Assembly (NCBI GenBank): GCA_016781725.1
Contig: JADDPU010000120.1
Location: 1-14,555 of the forward strand
Length of the DNA stretch: 14,555 nt
Source of the DNA: Rubrobacter sp.
GTDB lineage: Bacteria; Actinomycetota; Rubrobacteria; Rubrobacterales; Rubrobacteraceae
Direction: 5' to 3'
The notes beneath the pieces are model-generated. The model made no database searches, was not told where the DNA came from, and worked only from the letters and a program-made list of their open reading frames with translations. Of this stretch, positions 7,219 to 13,654 are shown piece by piece; the first letter of the stretch is position 1; the number at the start of each line of letters is the position of its first letter. A program made the position numbers and the translations under genes.

Positions 7219-7224
7219 AGTATA
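7219..7224 (-). promoter_or_regulatory. -10 box of leaderless yvcK transcript
   Basis: On the minus strand TATACT is followed by six bases (CGGCAC) and then the GTG start of yvcK, placing +1 on the G of GTG. There is no Shine-Dalgarno sequence. No good -35 box is visible. The box lies between the GST-like gene's stop and yvcK, so yvcK-whiA can be expressed independently of the genes upstream. Confidence 0.6.
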
Positions 7225-7235
7225 ACCGGGAGCAC

Positions 7236-8201
7236 CTAGCCCGAGAGCCTGGCGCGGTCGTGGGGCTCGGTGAGGTCGAGGATCGGCCCTTTCGGCACGA
7301 TCCGGGTCGGGTTGATGCTCTCGTGGCTCTGGTAGTAGTGCTTTTTTATGTGATCCATGTTGACAGTCTCGGCGACGCCCGGGGTTTGGTAGAGATCCTT
7401 CAGGTAGCCCCACAGGTTCGGGTAGTCCACGATGCGCCTGAGGTTGCACTTGAAGTGGCCGTGGTAGGCGGCGTCGAAGCGCACGAGCGTGGGAAAGAGG
7501 CACCAGTCGGCCTCGGTAATGCGATCCCCGCACAGGTAGCGGCGGGTCGAGAGCGCCTCCTCCCACCCGTCGAGGGCGTCGAAGAGCTCCGTGACGGCCT
7601 CCTCGTAGGCCTCCTGGGTGGTGGCGAAGCCGGAGCGGTAGACGCCGTTATTGACGGGCTCGTAGATGGCGTCTATGGTCGCGTCGATCTCCTCGCGCAG
7701 CCCTTCGGGGCAGAAGTCCGCGTCGATGGCGGCGAAGTCCTCGAACTGGGTGTCGAGCATGCGGACGATCTCGCGCGACTCGTTGTTGACGATGGTCCCG
7801 GTCTCCTTGTCGAAGAGGACAGGGGTCGTGACCCGGCCGGTGTAGCCGGGGTCGGCCCTGGCGTAGACCTCCCTCAGGTAGTGGGCGCCGTTGACCGTGT
7901 CAGGGATGACGCCGGGCTCGTCGTGGAAGGCCCAGCCGTCCTCGCCCATAAAGGAGCCGGCCGCAGAGAGCCCTATAACATCCTCAAGCCCCTTCAACTT
8001 GCGCAGGATGGCGGTCCTGTGCGCCCAGGGGCAGGCCCACGCTATGTACAGGTGGTAGCGGCCCGCCGCGGCCGGGTAGCCGCTGCTGCCGTCCGCCGTG
8101 ATCCAACCGCGAAAGCTCGTCTCGGAGCGTACGAAGCGTCCGTCCGTGTTCTGCCACTGCCTCTGCGTCTTCCATTCACCCTCGACCATCATGCCTGGCA
8201 T
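7236..8201 (-). CDS. Glutathionyl-hydroquinone reductase-like protein (ECM4/YqjG family GST)
   Basis: A 321-aa Xi-class glutathione S-transferase-like enzyme. Characterised relatives reduce glutathionyl-hydroquinones, releasing hydroquinone and oxidised glutathione. Diagnostic features are FRGWIT (30-35), RYHLYIAWACPWAHR with the catalytic Cys at residue 57, VPVLFD-type thioredoxin-fold segment (TTPVLFDKETG), NNESREI, NNGVYRSGFATTQEAYEEAV and the C-terminal helical domain with YLCGDRITEADW. Length is normal for the family. The ATG at 8201 has GGAGG four bases upstream; later ATGs at codons 4 and 5 are alternatives. Most actinobacteria use mycothiol rather than glutathione, so the thiol partner here is uncertain. 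It sits between rapZ (122 bases) and yvcK (23 bases), where Actinobacteria normally have no gene. Confidence 0.93.
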   Translation of the reverse strand: MPGMMVEGEWKTQRQWQNTDGRFVRSETSFRGWITADGSSGYPAAAGRYHLYIAWACPWAHRTAILRKLKGLEDVIGLSAAGSFMGEDGWAFHDEPGVIPDTVNGAHYLREVYARADPGYTGRVTTPVLFDKETGTIVNNESREIVRMLDTQFEDFAAIDADFCPEGLREEIDATIDAIYEPVNNGVYRSGFATTQEAYEEAVTELFDALDGWEEALSTRRYLCGDRITEADWCLFPTLVRFDAAYHGHFKCNLRRIVDYPNLWGYLKDLYQTPGVAETVNMDHIKKHYYQSHESINPTRIVPKGPILDLTEPHDRARLSG

Positions 8202-8323
8202 CGTGCCTCCAGATCGTAGGTTGCTAGTATCAGGCTACGGCTCTCTCGCAACCTGCCCCCTCGCCGAACGATTCTAACCGCTGCTCCGACCCGAGCGTAG
8301 CAGGAGGCTCGTTCTCCCGAGGC
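8202..8323. other. rapZ to GST-like gene spacer with shared GCCTGATAC word
   Basis: The minus strand reads GTAGCCTGATACTAG around 8224-8238. This resembles GTGGCCTGATACC just after gap (4319-4331). A short CGAGC/GCTCG stem (8292-8296 with 8307-8311) lies about 12 bases after the rapZ stop, without a T-run. TAGAAT on the minus strand (around 8272-8277) is a possible -10 for the GST-like gene. None of these is individually strong. Confidence 0.3.
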
Positions 8324-9232
8324 CTACCGCTCTACGTCCCTGTGCCTGACGAAGAGATCGATGCCGGTGTCCTCCTGGCGCAGACGTCTGGCCAGCTCCT
8401 CGGTGATGGCGACGGAGCGGTGGCGTCCGCCGGTGCAGCCGATACCGAGGGTGAAGTACGTCTTTCCTTCGGCGGCGTAGCGGGGGATGAGGAAGGAGAG
8501 CAGGCCGCCCGTTCTCGCGAGGAACTCCTTACAGTCATCCGAGCCCAGCACCGCCTCGCGCACGGGGGCGTCGTGGCCCGTCAGGGGCCTGAGGTCGGGG
8601 TCGTAGTGCGGGTTCGGCAGGAAGCGGACGTCGAGAAGGGTGTCCACGTCGAGGGGTGTGCCGTGCTTGAAGCCGAAGGAGAGCAGGCTGACGGTCAGCC
8701 TGCTCGAGAAGGACTCGGCGAGCCTCTTGAAGCGGAGGCGGGAGTCCAGCGCCGAGTAGCCGGAGGTGTCCACGACGAGGTCGGCCATCTCCCGCAGGGT
8801 CGCGAGATCCCGCCTCTCCCGCCGGATGGCCTCGAGCACGTCGCCTCCCCGGGCCGCCGGGTGGGGCCTGCGGCTCTCCTTGTAGCGCCTGACGAGGGTC
8901 GGGTCGTCCGAGTCTATGAAGAGGATGCGGTGCTCCCAGCCGCTATCCTCTACCACCGCCTGGAGGCTGCGCTCGAGCTCCTCGCCGAAGTAGCGCCGCC
9001 CGCGCATGTCCATGACCAGGACCACCCCGTCGGGCCCGCCGTTGCCCTGCGCGGTGGTCTCCATGACGGCCGGGATCATGCGCGGCGGCAGGTTGTCTAT
9101 GCAGAAGTAACCCGCATCCTCGAAGGCCTGGAGCGCGTTGCTCTTGCCCGCGCCAGAGAGACCGGTGATGATAAGCACCCGGCGTTTGCCGGAGACTTGA
9201 GGGTCCACGACCCCCGGCGCTCCTTCACTCAC
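8324..9232 (-). CDS. rapZ: RapZ/YvcJ-family nucleotide-binding protein
   Basis: A 302-aa P-loop protein (family usual length about 285-300). In E. coli RapZ binds the small RNAs that control glucosamine-6-phosphate synthase; in Bacillus the orthologue YvcJ is an ATP/GTP-binding protein linked to competence. The Walker A motif GLSGAGKS is at about residues 24-31. DNLPP follows, and then the middle motif DSDDPTLVRRYKESRRPHP. The C-terminal domain has SFGFKHGTP, DVRFLPNPHY, and GIGCTGGRHRSV, the most conserved signature. The GTG at 9232 is the furthest in-frame start; AGGAGGGG lies 14 bases upstream, slightly long. A later GTG eight codons in is possible. Enterobacterial GlmY/GlmZ RNAs are not expected here, so its target is unknown. 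Confidence 0.95.
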   Translation of the reverse strand: MSEGAPGVVDPQVSGKRRVLIITGLSGAGKSNALQAFEDAGYFCIDNLPPRMIPAVMETTAQGNGGPDGVVLVMDMRGRRYFGEELERSLQAVVEDSGWEHRILFIDSDDPTLVRRYKESRRPHPAARGGDVLEAIRRERRDLATLREMADLVVDTSGYSALDSRLRFKRLAESFSSRLTVSLLSFGFKHGTPLDVDTLLDVRFLPNPHYDPDLRPLTGHDAPVREAVLGSDDCKEFLARTGGLLSFLIPRYAAEGKTYFTLGIGCTGGRHRSVAITEELARRLRQEDTGIDLFVRHRDVER

Positions 9233-9281
9233 GCCGCGTCGCCCAACCCCTCCTGCAGTGTACGGACCATCACGCAGACCG

Positions 9282-9310
9282 AGGTTAGCACCCTGTCACC
9301 CCGGTTGCAA
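9282..9310 (-). promoter_or_regulatory. Candidate promoter of rapZ
   Basis: On the minus strand TTGCAA (9310-9305) and TAACCT (9287-9282) are separated by exactly 17 bases. Transcription would start near 9275, giving a leader of about 43 bases with AGGAGGGG before the GTG. Agreement with consensus is moderate (4 of 6 and 3 of 6). Confidence 0.4.
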
Positions 9311-9361
9311 CGCCAACCCCTCTGTTTAAGCGGGATTTAACCGGCGAGGCGTCACGCTAGA

Positions 9362-9393
9362 GGTTCGGGCCGCAAGCGAACCGCGCCTCGCGG
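9362..9393. repeat. Two overlapping, mutually exclusive hairpins after uvrC
   Basis: GGTTCG (9362-9367) pairs with CGAACC (9377-9382) over a nine-base loop. CCGCG (9381-9385) pairs with CGCGG (9389-9393) over a three-base loop. They share bases 9381-9382, so only one can form in full. They lie 37-68 bases past the uvrC stop. There is no T-run, so termination is not clearly intrinsic. Confidence 0.35.
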
Positions 9394-9429
9394 CCTCCCA
9401 CCGCCCGCGATCGGATGCGGACACGACCC

Positions 9430-11265
9430 CTATCTATGGACCCTTGCGTGGACCTCTCGGGCCACCCTGCCGGGCAGCCCGGGGACGGCTTCGAGCTCTT
9501 CGAGGGAGGCGTTCAGGAAGGCTTCGGGGGTGCCGAAGTGGGCCAGGATCTTCTTTTTGCGCTGGGGACCCACGCCGGGGAGCTCGTCGAGGACGGAGGC
9601 CGTCATGGCCCGACCCCGCAGCTCGCGGTGGTAGGTGTTCGCGAAGCGGTGGGCCTCGTCGCGGACGCGCTGCAGGAGGTGCAACTCAGGGGAGTTGCGT
9701 TCCAGGATCACCGGCTCGGGCCTGCCAGGCTGGAAGACCTCTTCGTCGCGCTTGGCCAGCGAGCGCACCGGGATGTCCGGGAGGTCCGATCCCACGCCGA
9801 GCTCCTCGAAGACCGGCACGACCGCCGAGAGCTGTCCCTTGCCGCCGTCGAGCAGGATCAGGTCGGGCTCGGGGAACTTCTCGTCGTTCGCCTTTAGCCG
9901 CTCGAGCCTGCGCCTTATGACCTCGGCCATGCTCGCGAAGTCGTCGGCGCCCTCGACGGTCCGGATCCTGAACCGCCGGTACTCGCCCTTGGCCGGCCGT
10001 CCTCCTTGAAAGACGACCATCGAGGCCACGGAGTTGGTCCCCATGGTATTGGAGATGTCGTAGCACTCTATCCTGACAGGCAGCTTGGGCAGCGCGAGCT
10101 CCTCGCGCAGGGCGTCCAGGGTCGAGGCGACCTTGCCGCGCTTGGCCTCCTCCAGGGCCCGCTCGTGCTCGAGCCCGGCCTCCGCGTTGCGGGCGGCCAT
10201 CTCCAGGATGCGCCGCTTGTCCCCCCGCCGCGGGCGGCGCACCTCGACCCTCGTGCCGCGCAGCCCCGAGAGGTGCGCGGCGAGGGTGGCCAGCTCCTCA
10301 TCCCTCTCGTCCGACTGGAGGAGGACCTCGCGCGGGACGGCGGCCGTCCCGTAGTACTGGGGGACGAACTGCAGGGCGACGTCCTCCGCCCGCGACTCGC
10401 CGTAGTTATCCAAAAGAAAAGAGTCGCGGTTCACGATCTGCCCCTCGCGCACGGCGAAGACCTGCACGCAGGCGGACTCGCCCTCGGCGTACGCCCCTAT
10501 GGCGTCGAAGGAGTCTTCCGAGGCGATGGTCGCCTGCTGTCGGTCGCGGACGTAGGAGAGGGATTGGACCTCGTCGCGCAGCTTCGCGGCCCGCTCGAAG
10601 TCCATGTTCCTTGCGGCCTCGCGCATCGCGTCCTTACGGTCCCGGATCAGGCCGTCCACCCTTCCCTCGAGAAAGGCGACGACGTCGGCGATTATTTCGT
10701 CGTACTCCTCTTTCGTCACAGCCCCGATGCAGGGCGCCACCGAGCGCCCGATGTGGTAGTTGAGGCAGGGCACCCCGCTCCTGCGTCCAGGCTCGGGGCC
10801 GCGGCACTTGCGAAACGGGAACGTCTTGTTCAAGACGTCGAGCGTCGAGCTTACGGCGCCCGCGCTCGGGAAGGGGCCGAAGTAGCGGTGGCGCGGGTCG
10901 TGGGCGGCGCGCGTGGCGTAGACCCGCGGGTACTCGTCGCCGGTGGTCACCACGATGTAGGGGTAGCTCTTGTCGTCCTTGAGCGAGGCGTTAAAGCGCG
11001 GGCGGTGGCGCTTTATCAGGTTCGCCTCGAGGACCAGAGCCTCGGTCTCGCCCGCCGTGACGATAAAGTCTATCTGCCTGACGCGCCCGCGGAGCTCCGC
11101 TATCTTCGGGCGCCCGTCGCCGGAGCGGGTAAAGTAGCTCGACACCCTGCTCCTGATGTTCTTGGCCTTGCCCACGTACACGACCTTCTCTTCGGCATCC
11201 TTGAAGATGTAAACGCCGGGGGAGGTCGGGAGGTGGGATCTGTCGGGGAATCCGTTCTCGGGCAT
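9430..11265 (-). CDS. uvrC: UvrABC excinuclease subunit C
   Basis: A 611-aa dual-incision nuclease of nucleotide excision repair, acting with UvrA and UvrB on bulky lesions. Domains in order: GIY-YIG nuclease (GVYIF 17-21, VVYVGKAKN 28-36, catalytic Glu in GETEALVLEANLIK) for the 3' cut; a cysteine-containing linker (154-179); a UVR/UvrB-binding motif (about 206-231, MDFERAAKLRDEV); an RNase H-like domain for the 5' cut with catalytic Asp in ECYDISN, Asp in LLDGGKGQ and His in RDEAHRF; and C-terminal helix-hairpin-helix (ELPGVGPQRKKKIL, VPGLPGRVA). The conserved third cysteine of the linker is Ser175 (C154, C167 and C179 remain). The ATG at 11265 has no ribosome binding site. A perfect TATAAT ends seven bases upstream, so the mRNA is probably leaderless. 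No LexA-like palindrome is visible. Confidence 0.98.
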   Translation of the reverse strand: MPENGFPDRSHLPTSPGVYIFKDAEEKVVYVGKAKNIRSRVSSYFTRSGDGRPKIAELRGRVRQIDFIVTAGETEALVLEANLIKRHRPRFNASLKDDKSYPYIVVTTGDEYPRVYATRAAHDPRHRYFGPFPSAGAVSSTLDVLNKTFPFRKCRGPEPGRRSGVPCLNYHIGRSVAPCIGAVTKEEYDEIIADVVAFLEGRVDGLIRDRKDAMREAARNMDFERAAKLRDEVQSLSYVRDRQQATIASEDSFDAIGAYAEGESACVQVFAVREGQIVNRDSFLLDNYGESRAEDVALQFVPQYYGTAAVPREVLLQSDERDEELATLAAHLSGLRGTRVEVRRPRRGDKRRILEMAARNAEAGLEHERALEEAKRGKVASTLDALREELALPKLPVRIECYDISNTMGTNSVASMVVFQGGRPAKGEYRRFRIRTVEGADDFASMAEVIRRRLERLKANDEKFPEPDLILLDGGKGQLSAVVPVFEELGVGSDLPDIPVRSLAKRDEEVFQPGRPEPVILERNSPELHLLQRVRDEAHRFANTYHRELRGRAMTASVLDELPGVGPQRKKKILAHFGTPEAFLNASLEELEAVPGLPGRVAREVHARVHR

Positions 11266-11272
11266 CGGATCG

Positions 11273-11278
11273 ATTATA
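11273..11278 (-). promoter_or_regulatory. Perfect -10 box of leaderless uvrC transcript
   Basis: The minus strand reads TATAAT, then seven bases, then the ATG of uvrC, so transcription should begin at or one base before the start codon. There is no Shine-Dalgarno sequence and no convincing -35 box. Confidence 0.65.
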
Positions 11279-11302
11279 TCGCGCCTGGGTGTCTTCCCCG
11301 GG

Positions 11303-12046
11303 TCAGCGGGGCTTGCGGCGGCGGGGTTCTCGGCGCCGGATCTCCGCTCCGGGCGGGATCATGTCGTCCCCGCCGGCCCTGGCGTAACCAGCCCCGCTCA
11401 CGTACCCCCCGATAGCCCCCGAGACCGTCGAGATCAGGACGCCTGCCACCCCGATAGGGTCGAAGTCCGTCGCAAGGGTCGCGAGCCCCGCGACCACCGC
11501 GAGCGCAGCCCCGATCAGGGTAAGCCTGCGCCTGCGTTCGAAATCTACCCCCCTGGCGTAGAGCGCATACAGCGCGAGGGCGGTCGCGGCTAGCGTAAGG
11601 GGGACGAAGGCGTAGAAGGCGAGGCTCCCGCCGAGGTTCGGGAAGACTACGGTCTGGAAGATCTGGTCCCTCCGGTCGAGCCCGAAGGCGATGGCGAGCC
11701 AGACCACGGAGAAGAAGCCGCTCCACCCGATGAGGGCCCCTATCCCCGTCCCGACGCGGGTGCCGCGGCGGCGCTGCGTCCGGAAGGTGCGCGCGCCGAG
11801 GACTGCCGCAAGGGCCATGCCTGGCAGCAGCAACGCCGTACCCAAGAACGCGAGCCGGGGCGGGAGGTATCCGTAGACCTCACCGGCACCGACGTAGCGG
11901 AAAGGCAGCGCGAGAAAGAAGTTGGCAGCGAGAAAGACGAGCATCCCAAGGTACATCCAGGTGACGCACCCGAAGGCCCGCCGGTAACGCGGCCTGAGCC
12001 CCTGGCGCTCCTCGCCTGCGGGGGAGCCGTTGCGCCTATCCGACAA
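11303..12046 (-). CDS. Six-helix integral membrane protein of unknown function
   Basis: I do not recognise the family. From a TTG at 12046 the protein is 247 aa. A polar, charged N-terminus (about 30 residues) precedes a helix beginning FGCVTWMYLGMLVFLAANFF. Five more predicted helices follow: LGTALLLPGMALAAVLGA; ALIGWSGFFSVVWLAIAFGL; FYAFVPLTLAATALALYAL; LTLIGAALAVVAGLATLA; and VLISTVSGAIGGYVSGAG. A short basic tail ends PRRRKPR. The open frame extends further upstream to 12472, but that part is an Arg/Ser-rich shadow of the phosphodiesterase gene. The TTG is chosen because GAAGGTGG lies about nine bases upstream and the protein-like sequence begins there; the ATG in TWMYL is a less likely start. 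It overlaps the preceding gene's end by 11 bases, indicating translational coupling. Its job may relate to the phosphodiesterase, which is inference. Confidence 0.72.
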   Translation of the reverse strand: MSDRRNGSPAGEERQGLRPRYRRAFGCVTWMYLGMLVFLAANFFLALPFRYVGAGEVYGYLPPRLAFLGTALLLPGMALAAVLGARTFRTQRRRGTRVGTGIGALIGWSGFFSVVWLAIAFGLDRRDQIFQTVVFPNLGGSLAFYAFVPLTLAATALALYALYARGVDFERRRRLTLIGAALAVVAGLATLATDFDPIGVAGVLISTVSGAIGGYVSGAGYARAGGDDMIPPGAEIRRREPRRRKPR

Positions 12047-13526
12047 GGTTCTCTGCCACCTTCCCGGCCCCGAAGTGATCGAGCAGCGTCGGGGCGACGT
12101 CCGTGATCCTCCGCGGCGCGGACACCCCGCTGGCGAGCACGAAGACCTCGGAGTCGCTGGCGTGCAGCGAGCCGTGATCGCTCGCCACGTGGTACCCGCC
12201 CGAGACTTCCCCGAACGTGTAGCCCGGTGCCGCGGAGAGCACCACGTCCCCGCACCGGGACGAGCCCAGGCACCCCCACAGCCGCTCCAGCGCGTCCGGG
12301 TACTCGCCGTAGCGCACCTCGCCCCCGGAGACGTCGAGGTCGAGCGCGCGCGGGTCGCCCTCGAGCTCCCACGAGCGCCCGAAGGTGTCGCCCGGGCCTG
12401 GGCCCGGTCTGAACCGGATCGCAGACCCCAACCGGCGGACCATCGCCCACTCTCCTTCCATCCACGCGGCAAGGTCCACGCCGCGACGCCCGAGGAGGTT
12501 CTCGACTACGTCTCCCAACTCGACGTCCTCGCGGAGGTAGAGGAGCGCCGCACGCCCGTTCGGGACCACGACGACCGTGGTCCCGTTGGCGAACCGCGCC
12601 CTCACCCCGGAGGAGACCTTCTGGCCCAGGATCCTGCGCAGGTCCACGTGGCGGCGCCCCGGGAGGAGCGGCGCGTGCCCGTGGTCGGAGAGGGCCAGGA
12701 CGGCGTAGTCTTCCAGAATCCGCTCGACCCCGCCGCCGGCGTCGAAGATCCTGGCGACGTACCCGTCGGCCTTAGCTACCCAGCGGCGCTGGGCCTCGAG
12801 GCCGTGGTGGTGGGCTATGGAATCCCCCTTGAAGAGGTAGACGAGGTTGAAGGGCGCGGCCTTCTCGGCGACGAGCACCGCGCCGACGCGGGCCGCGTAT
12901 TCGTCGTTGATCCCCACCGACCGCCGTAGGCCGCCGCTGGCCCTGCGGCCGTTGTGCCCGGTCTCGCGGCTGTAGAACAGGTCGCCCATAAAGTATTCCT
13001 TCGGCCCCTCGACCGAGGGCCCGAGGTAGCGGCCGTTCTTGCGGTAGCGCTCGACGGTCTTCAGCCGGATGGGGTGCTTGTGCGGCCCGCGCCTTACCGG
13101 GAAGTTCACGCAGGCGCCGTCGAAGCCGCGGTCGTGCAGCGTCTCGAAGAGCGTGGAGGCGTACAGGTCGTCGCGGTTCATGCGCCAGACGTTGTTGTGG
13201 AAGACCTTTATGGGGCCGGTCGCCATCACGGTCTCGGTCATCGCGCCGTAGACCACCACCCGCCGCTCTTCCTCGTCGTACCAGGCGTGCCCCACGATAC
13301 CGCTCCCGGACGGGGCCTCCCCCGTGGCTATGGCCGCCGTCGCCGCCGGCGTTATGCTAGGGAAGACCGAGACCGCGTCCCAGACAGCCTCCCCCCTCTC
13401 GGCCAGCGCGCCCAGGTTCGGGGCCTCGCCTGCGCGGATGGCGGCCTGCAGCACGTCGGGGCGGATGCCGTCGAGCACCAGCAATAGTACCGGCCTGGGC
13501 GAAGCCTTGTTGTCGGGACTCGTCAA
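12036..13526 (-). CDS. Type I phosphodiesterase/nucleotide pyrophosphatase family protein (alkaline phosphatase superfamily)
   Basis: A 496-aa two-metal hydrolase of the NPP-like branch of the alkaline phosphatase superfamily. The first metal ligand is D19 in LLLVLDGIRPDVL. The likely nucleophile is T59 in FPSITPAATAAIATG, aligned with the nucleophilic Thr of NPP enzymes. Later ligands are in GDSIAHHHG, LSDHGHAPL (Asp-His) and ASDHGS (Asp-His). These support phosphodiester or phosphonate hydrolysis, but the substrate is not determinable. No signal peptide or N-terminal membrane helix is seen, so it appears cytosolic unless held by its overlapping membrane-protein neighbour. The start is a TTG at 13526. 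A TAGAAT box nine bases upstream predicts a leader of about three bases, so it is close to leaderless. There is no Shine-Dalgarno sequence. Confidence 0.9.
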   Translation of the reverse strand: MTSPDNKASPRPVLLLVLDGIRPDVLQAAIRAGEAPNLGALAERGEAVWDAVSVFPSITPAATAAIATGEAPSGSGIVGHAWYDEEERRVVVYGAMTETVMATGPIKVFHNNVWRMNRDDLYASTLFETLHDRGFDGACVNFPVRRGPHKHPIRLKTVERYRKNGRYLGPSVEGPKEYFMGDLFYSRETGHNGRRASGGLRRSVGINDEYAARVGAVLVAEKAAPFNLVYLFKGDSIAHHHGLEAQRRWVAKADGYVARIFDAGGGVERILEDYAVLALSDHGHAPLLPGRRHVDLRRILGQKVSSGVRARFANGTTVVVVPNGRAALLYLREDVELGDVVENLLGRRGVDLAAWMEGEWAMVRRLGSAIRFRPGPGPGDTFGRSWELEGDPRALDLDVSGGEVRYGEYPDALERLWGCLGSSRCGDVVLSAAPGYTFGEVSGGYHVASDHGSLHASDSEVFVLASGVSAPRRITDVAPTLLDHFGAGKVAENLVG

Positions 13527-13535
13527 AGCCCGTTA

Positions 13536-13541
13536 ATTCTA
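13536..13541 (-). promoter_or_regulatory. -10 box upstream of the phosphodiesterase gene
   Basis: TAGAAT on the minus strand (5 of 6 to consensus) ends nine bases before the TTG at 13526. The expected +1 is near 13529, giving a leader of only about three bases. No -35 box is evident. Confidence 0.45.
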
Positions 13542-13593
13542 TCCCGTGTAGGGCGCCCCGGAGCGAGCCCGCCTCACTCCACCGAGCAGCGCG

Positions 13594-13632
13594 AAAAGGC
13601 AGACCCGAGTCACGGTGTGACTCCGGTCTGCC
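13594..13632 (-). terminator. Intrinsic terminator of the amino acid permease gene
   Basis: Bases 13598-13632 fold as an 8-bp stem (GGCAGACC/GGTCTGCC), one C-C mismatch, then a 6-bp stem (GAGTCA/TGACTC) with a five-base loop. On the minus strand the hairpin is followed directly by TTTT (complement of 13594-13597). It starts 22 bases past the permease stop. This orientation and tail fit Rho-independent termination of the permease transcript and insulate the phosphodiesterase gene. Confidence 0.85.
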
Positions 13633-13654
13633 TCGAGCCTCTAGGTCGCGCGAG

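Noticed and set aside
7213..7566. N-terminal extension of yvcK to an upstream start at 7566
   Set aside because: The added 118 residues are Arg/Pro-rich shadow of the GST-like gene; YvcK proteins begin shortly before GGGTG, matching GTG 7212.
7260..8219. 319-aa plus-strand open frame opposite the GST-like gene
   Set aside because: Shadow frame with repetitive Val/Gly/Glu composition; the minus strand has the intact CPWAHR enzyme.
8342..9340. 332-aa plus-strand open frame opposite rapZ
   Set aside because: Shadow of rapZ; no motifs, and the opposite strand has a full P-loop protein with its C-terminal signature.
10006..11415. 469-aa plus-strand open frame opposite uvrC
   Set aside because: Antisense shadow of uvrC in high-GC DNA; composition is Val/Arg/Gly/Leu-rich with no recognisable motif, and the minus strand has all UvrC domains.
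12047..12472. Extension of the six-helix membrane protein to 12472
   Set aside because: Arg/Ser/Thr-rich shadow of the phosphodiesterase; the membrane protein starts near TTG 12046.
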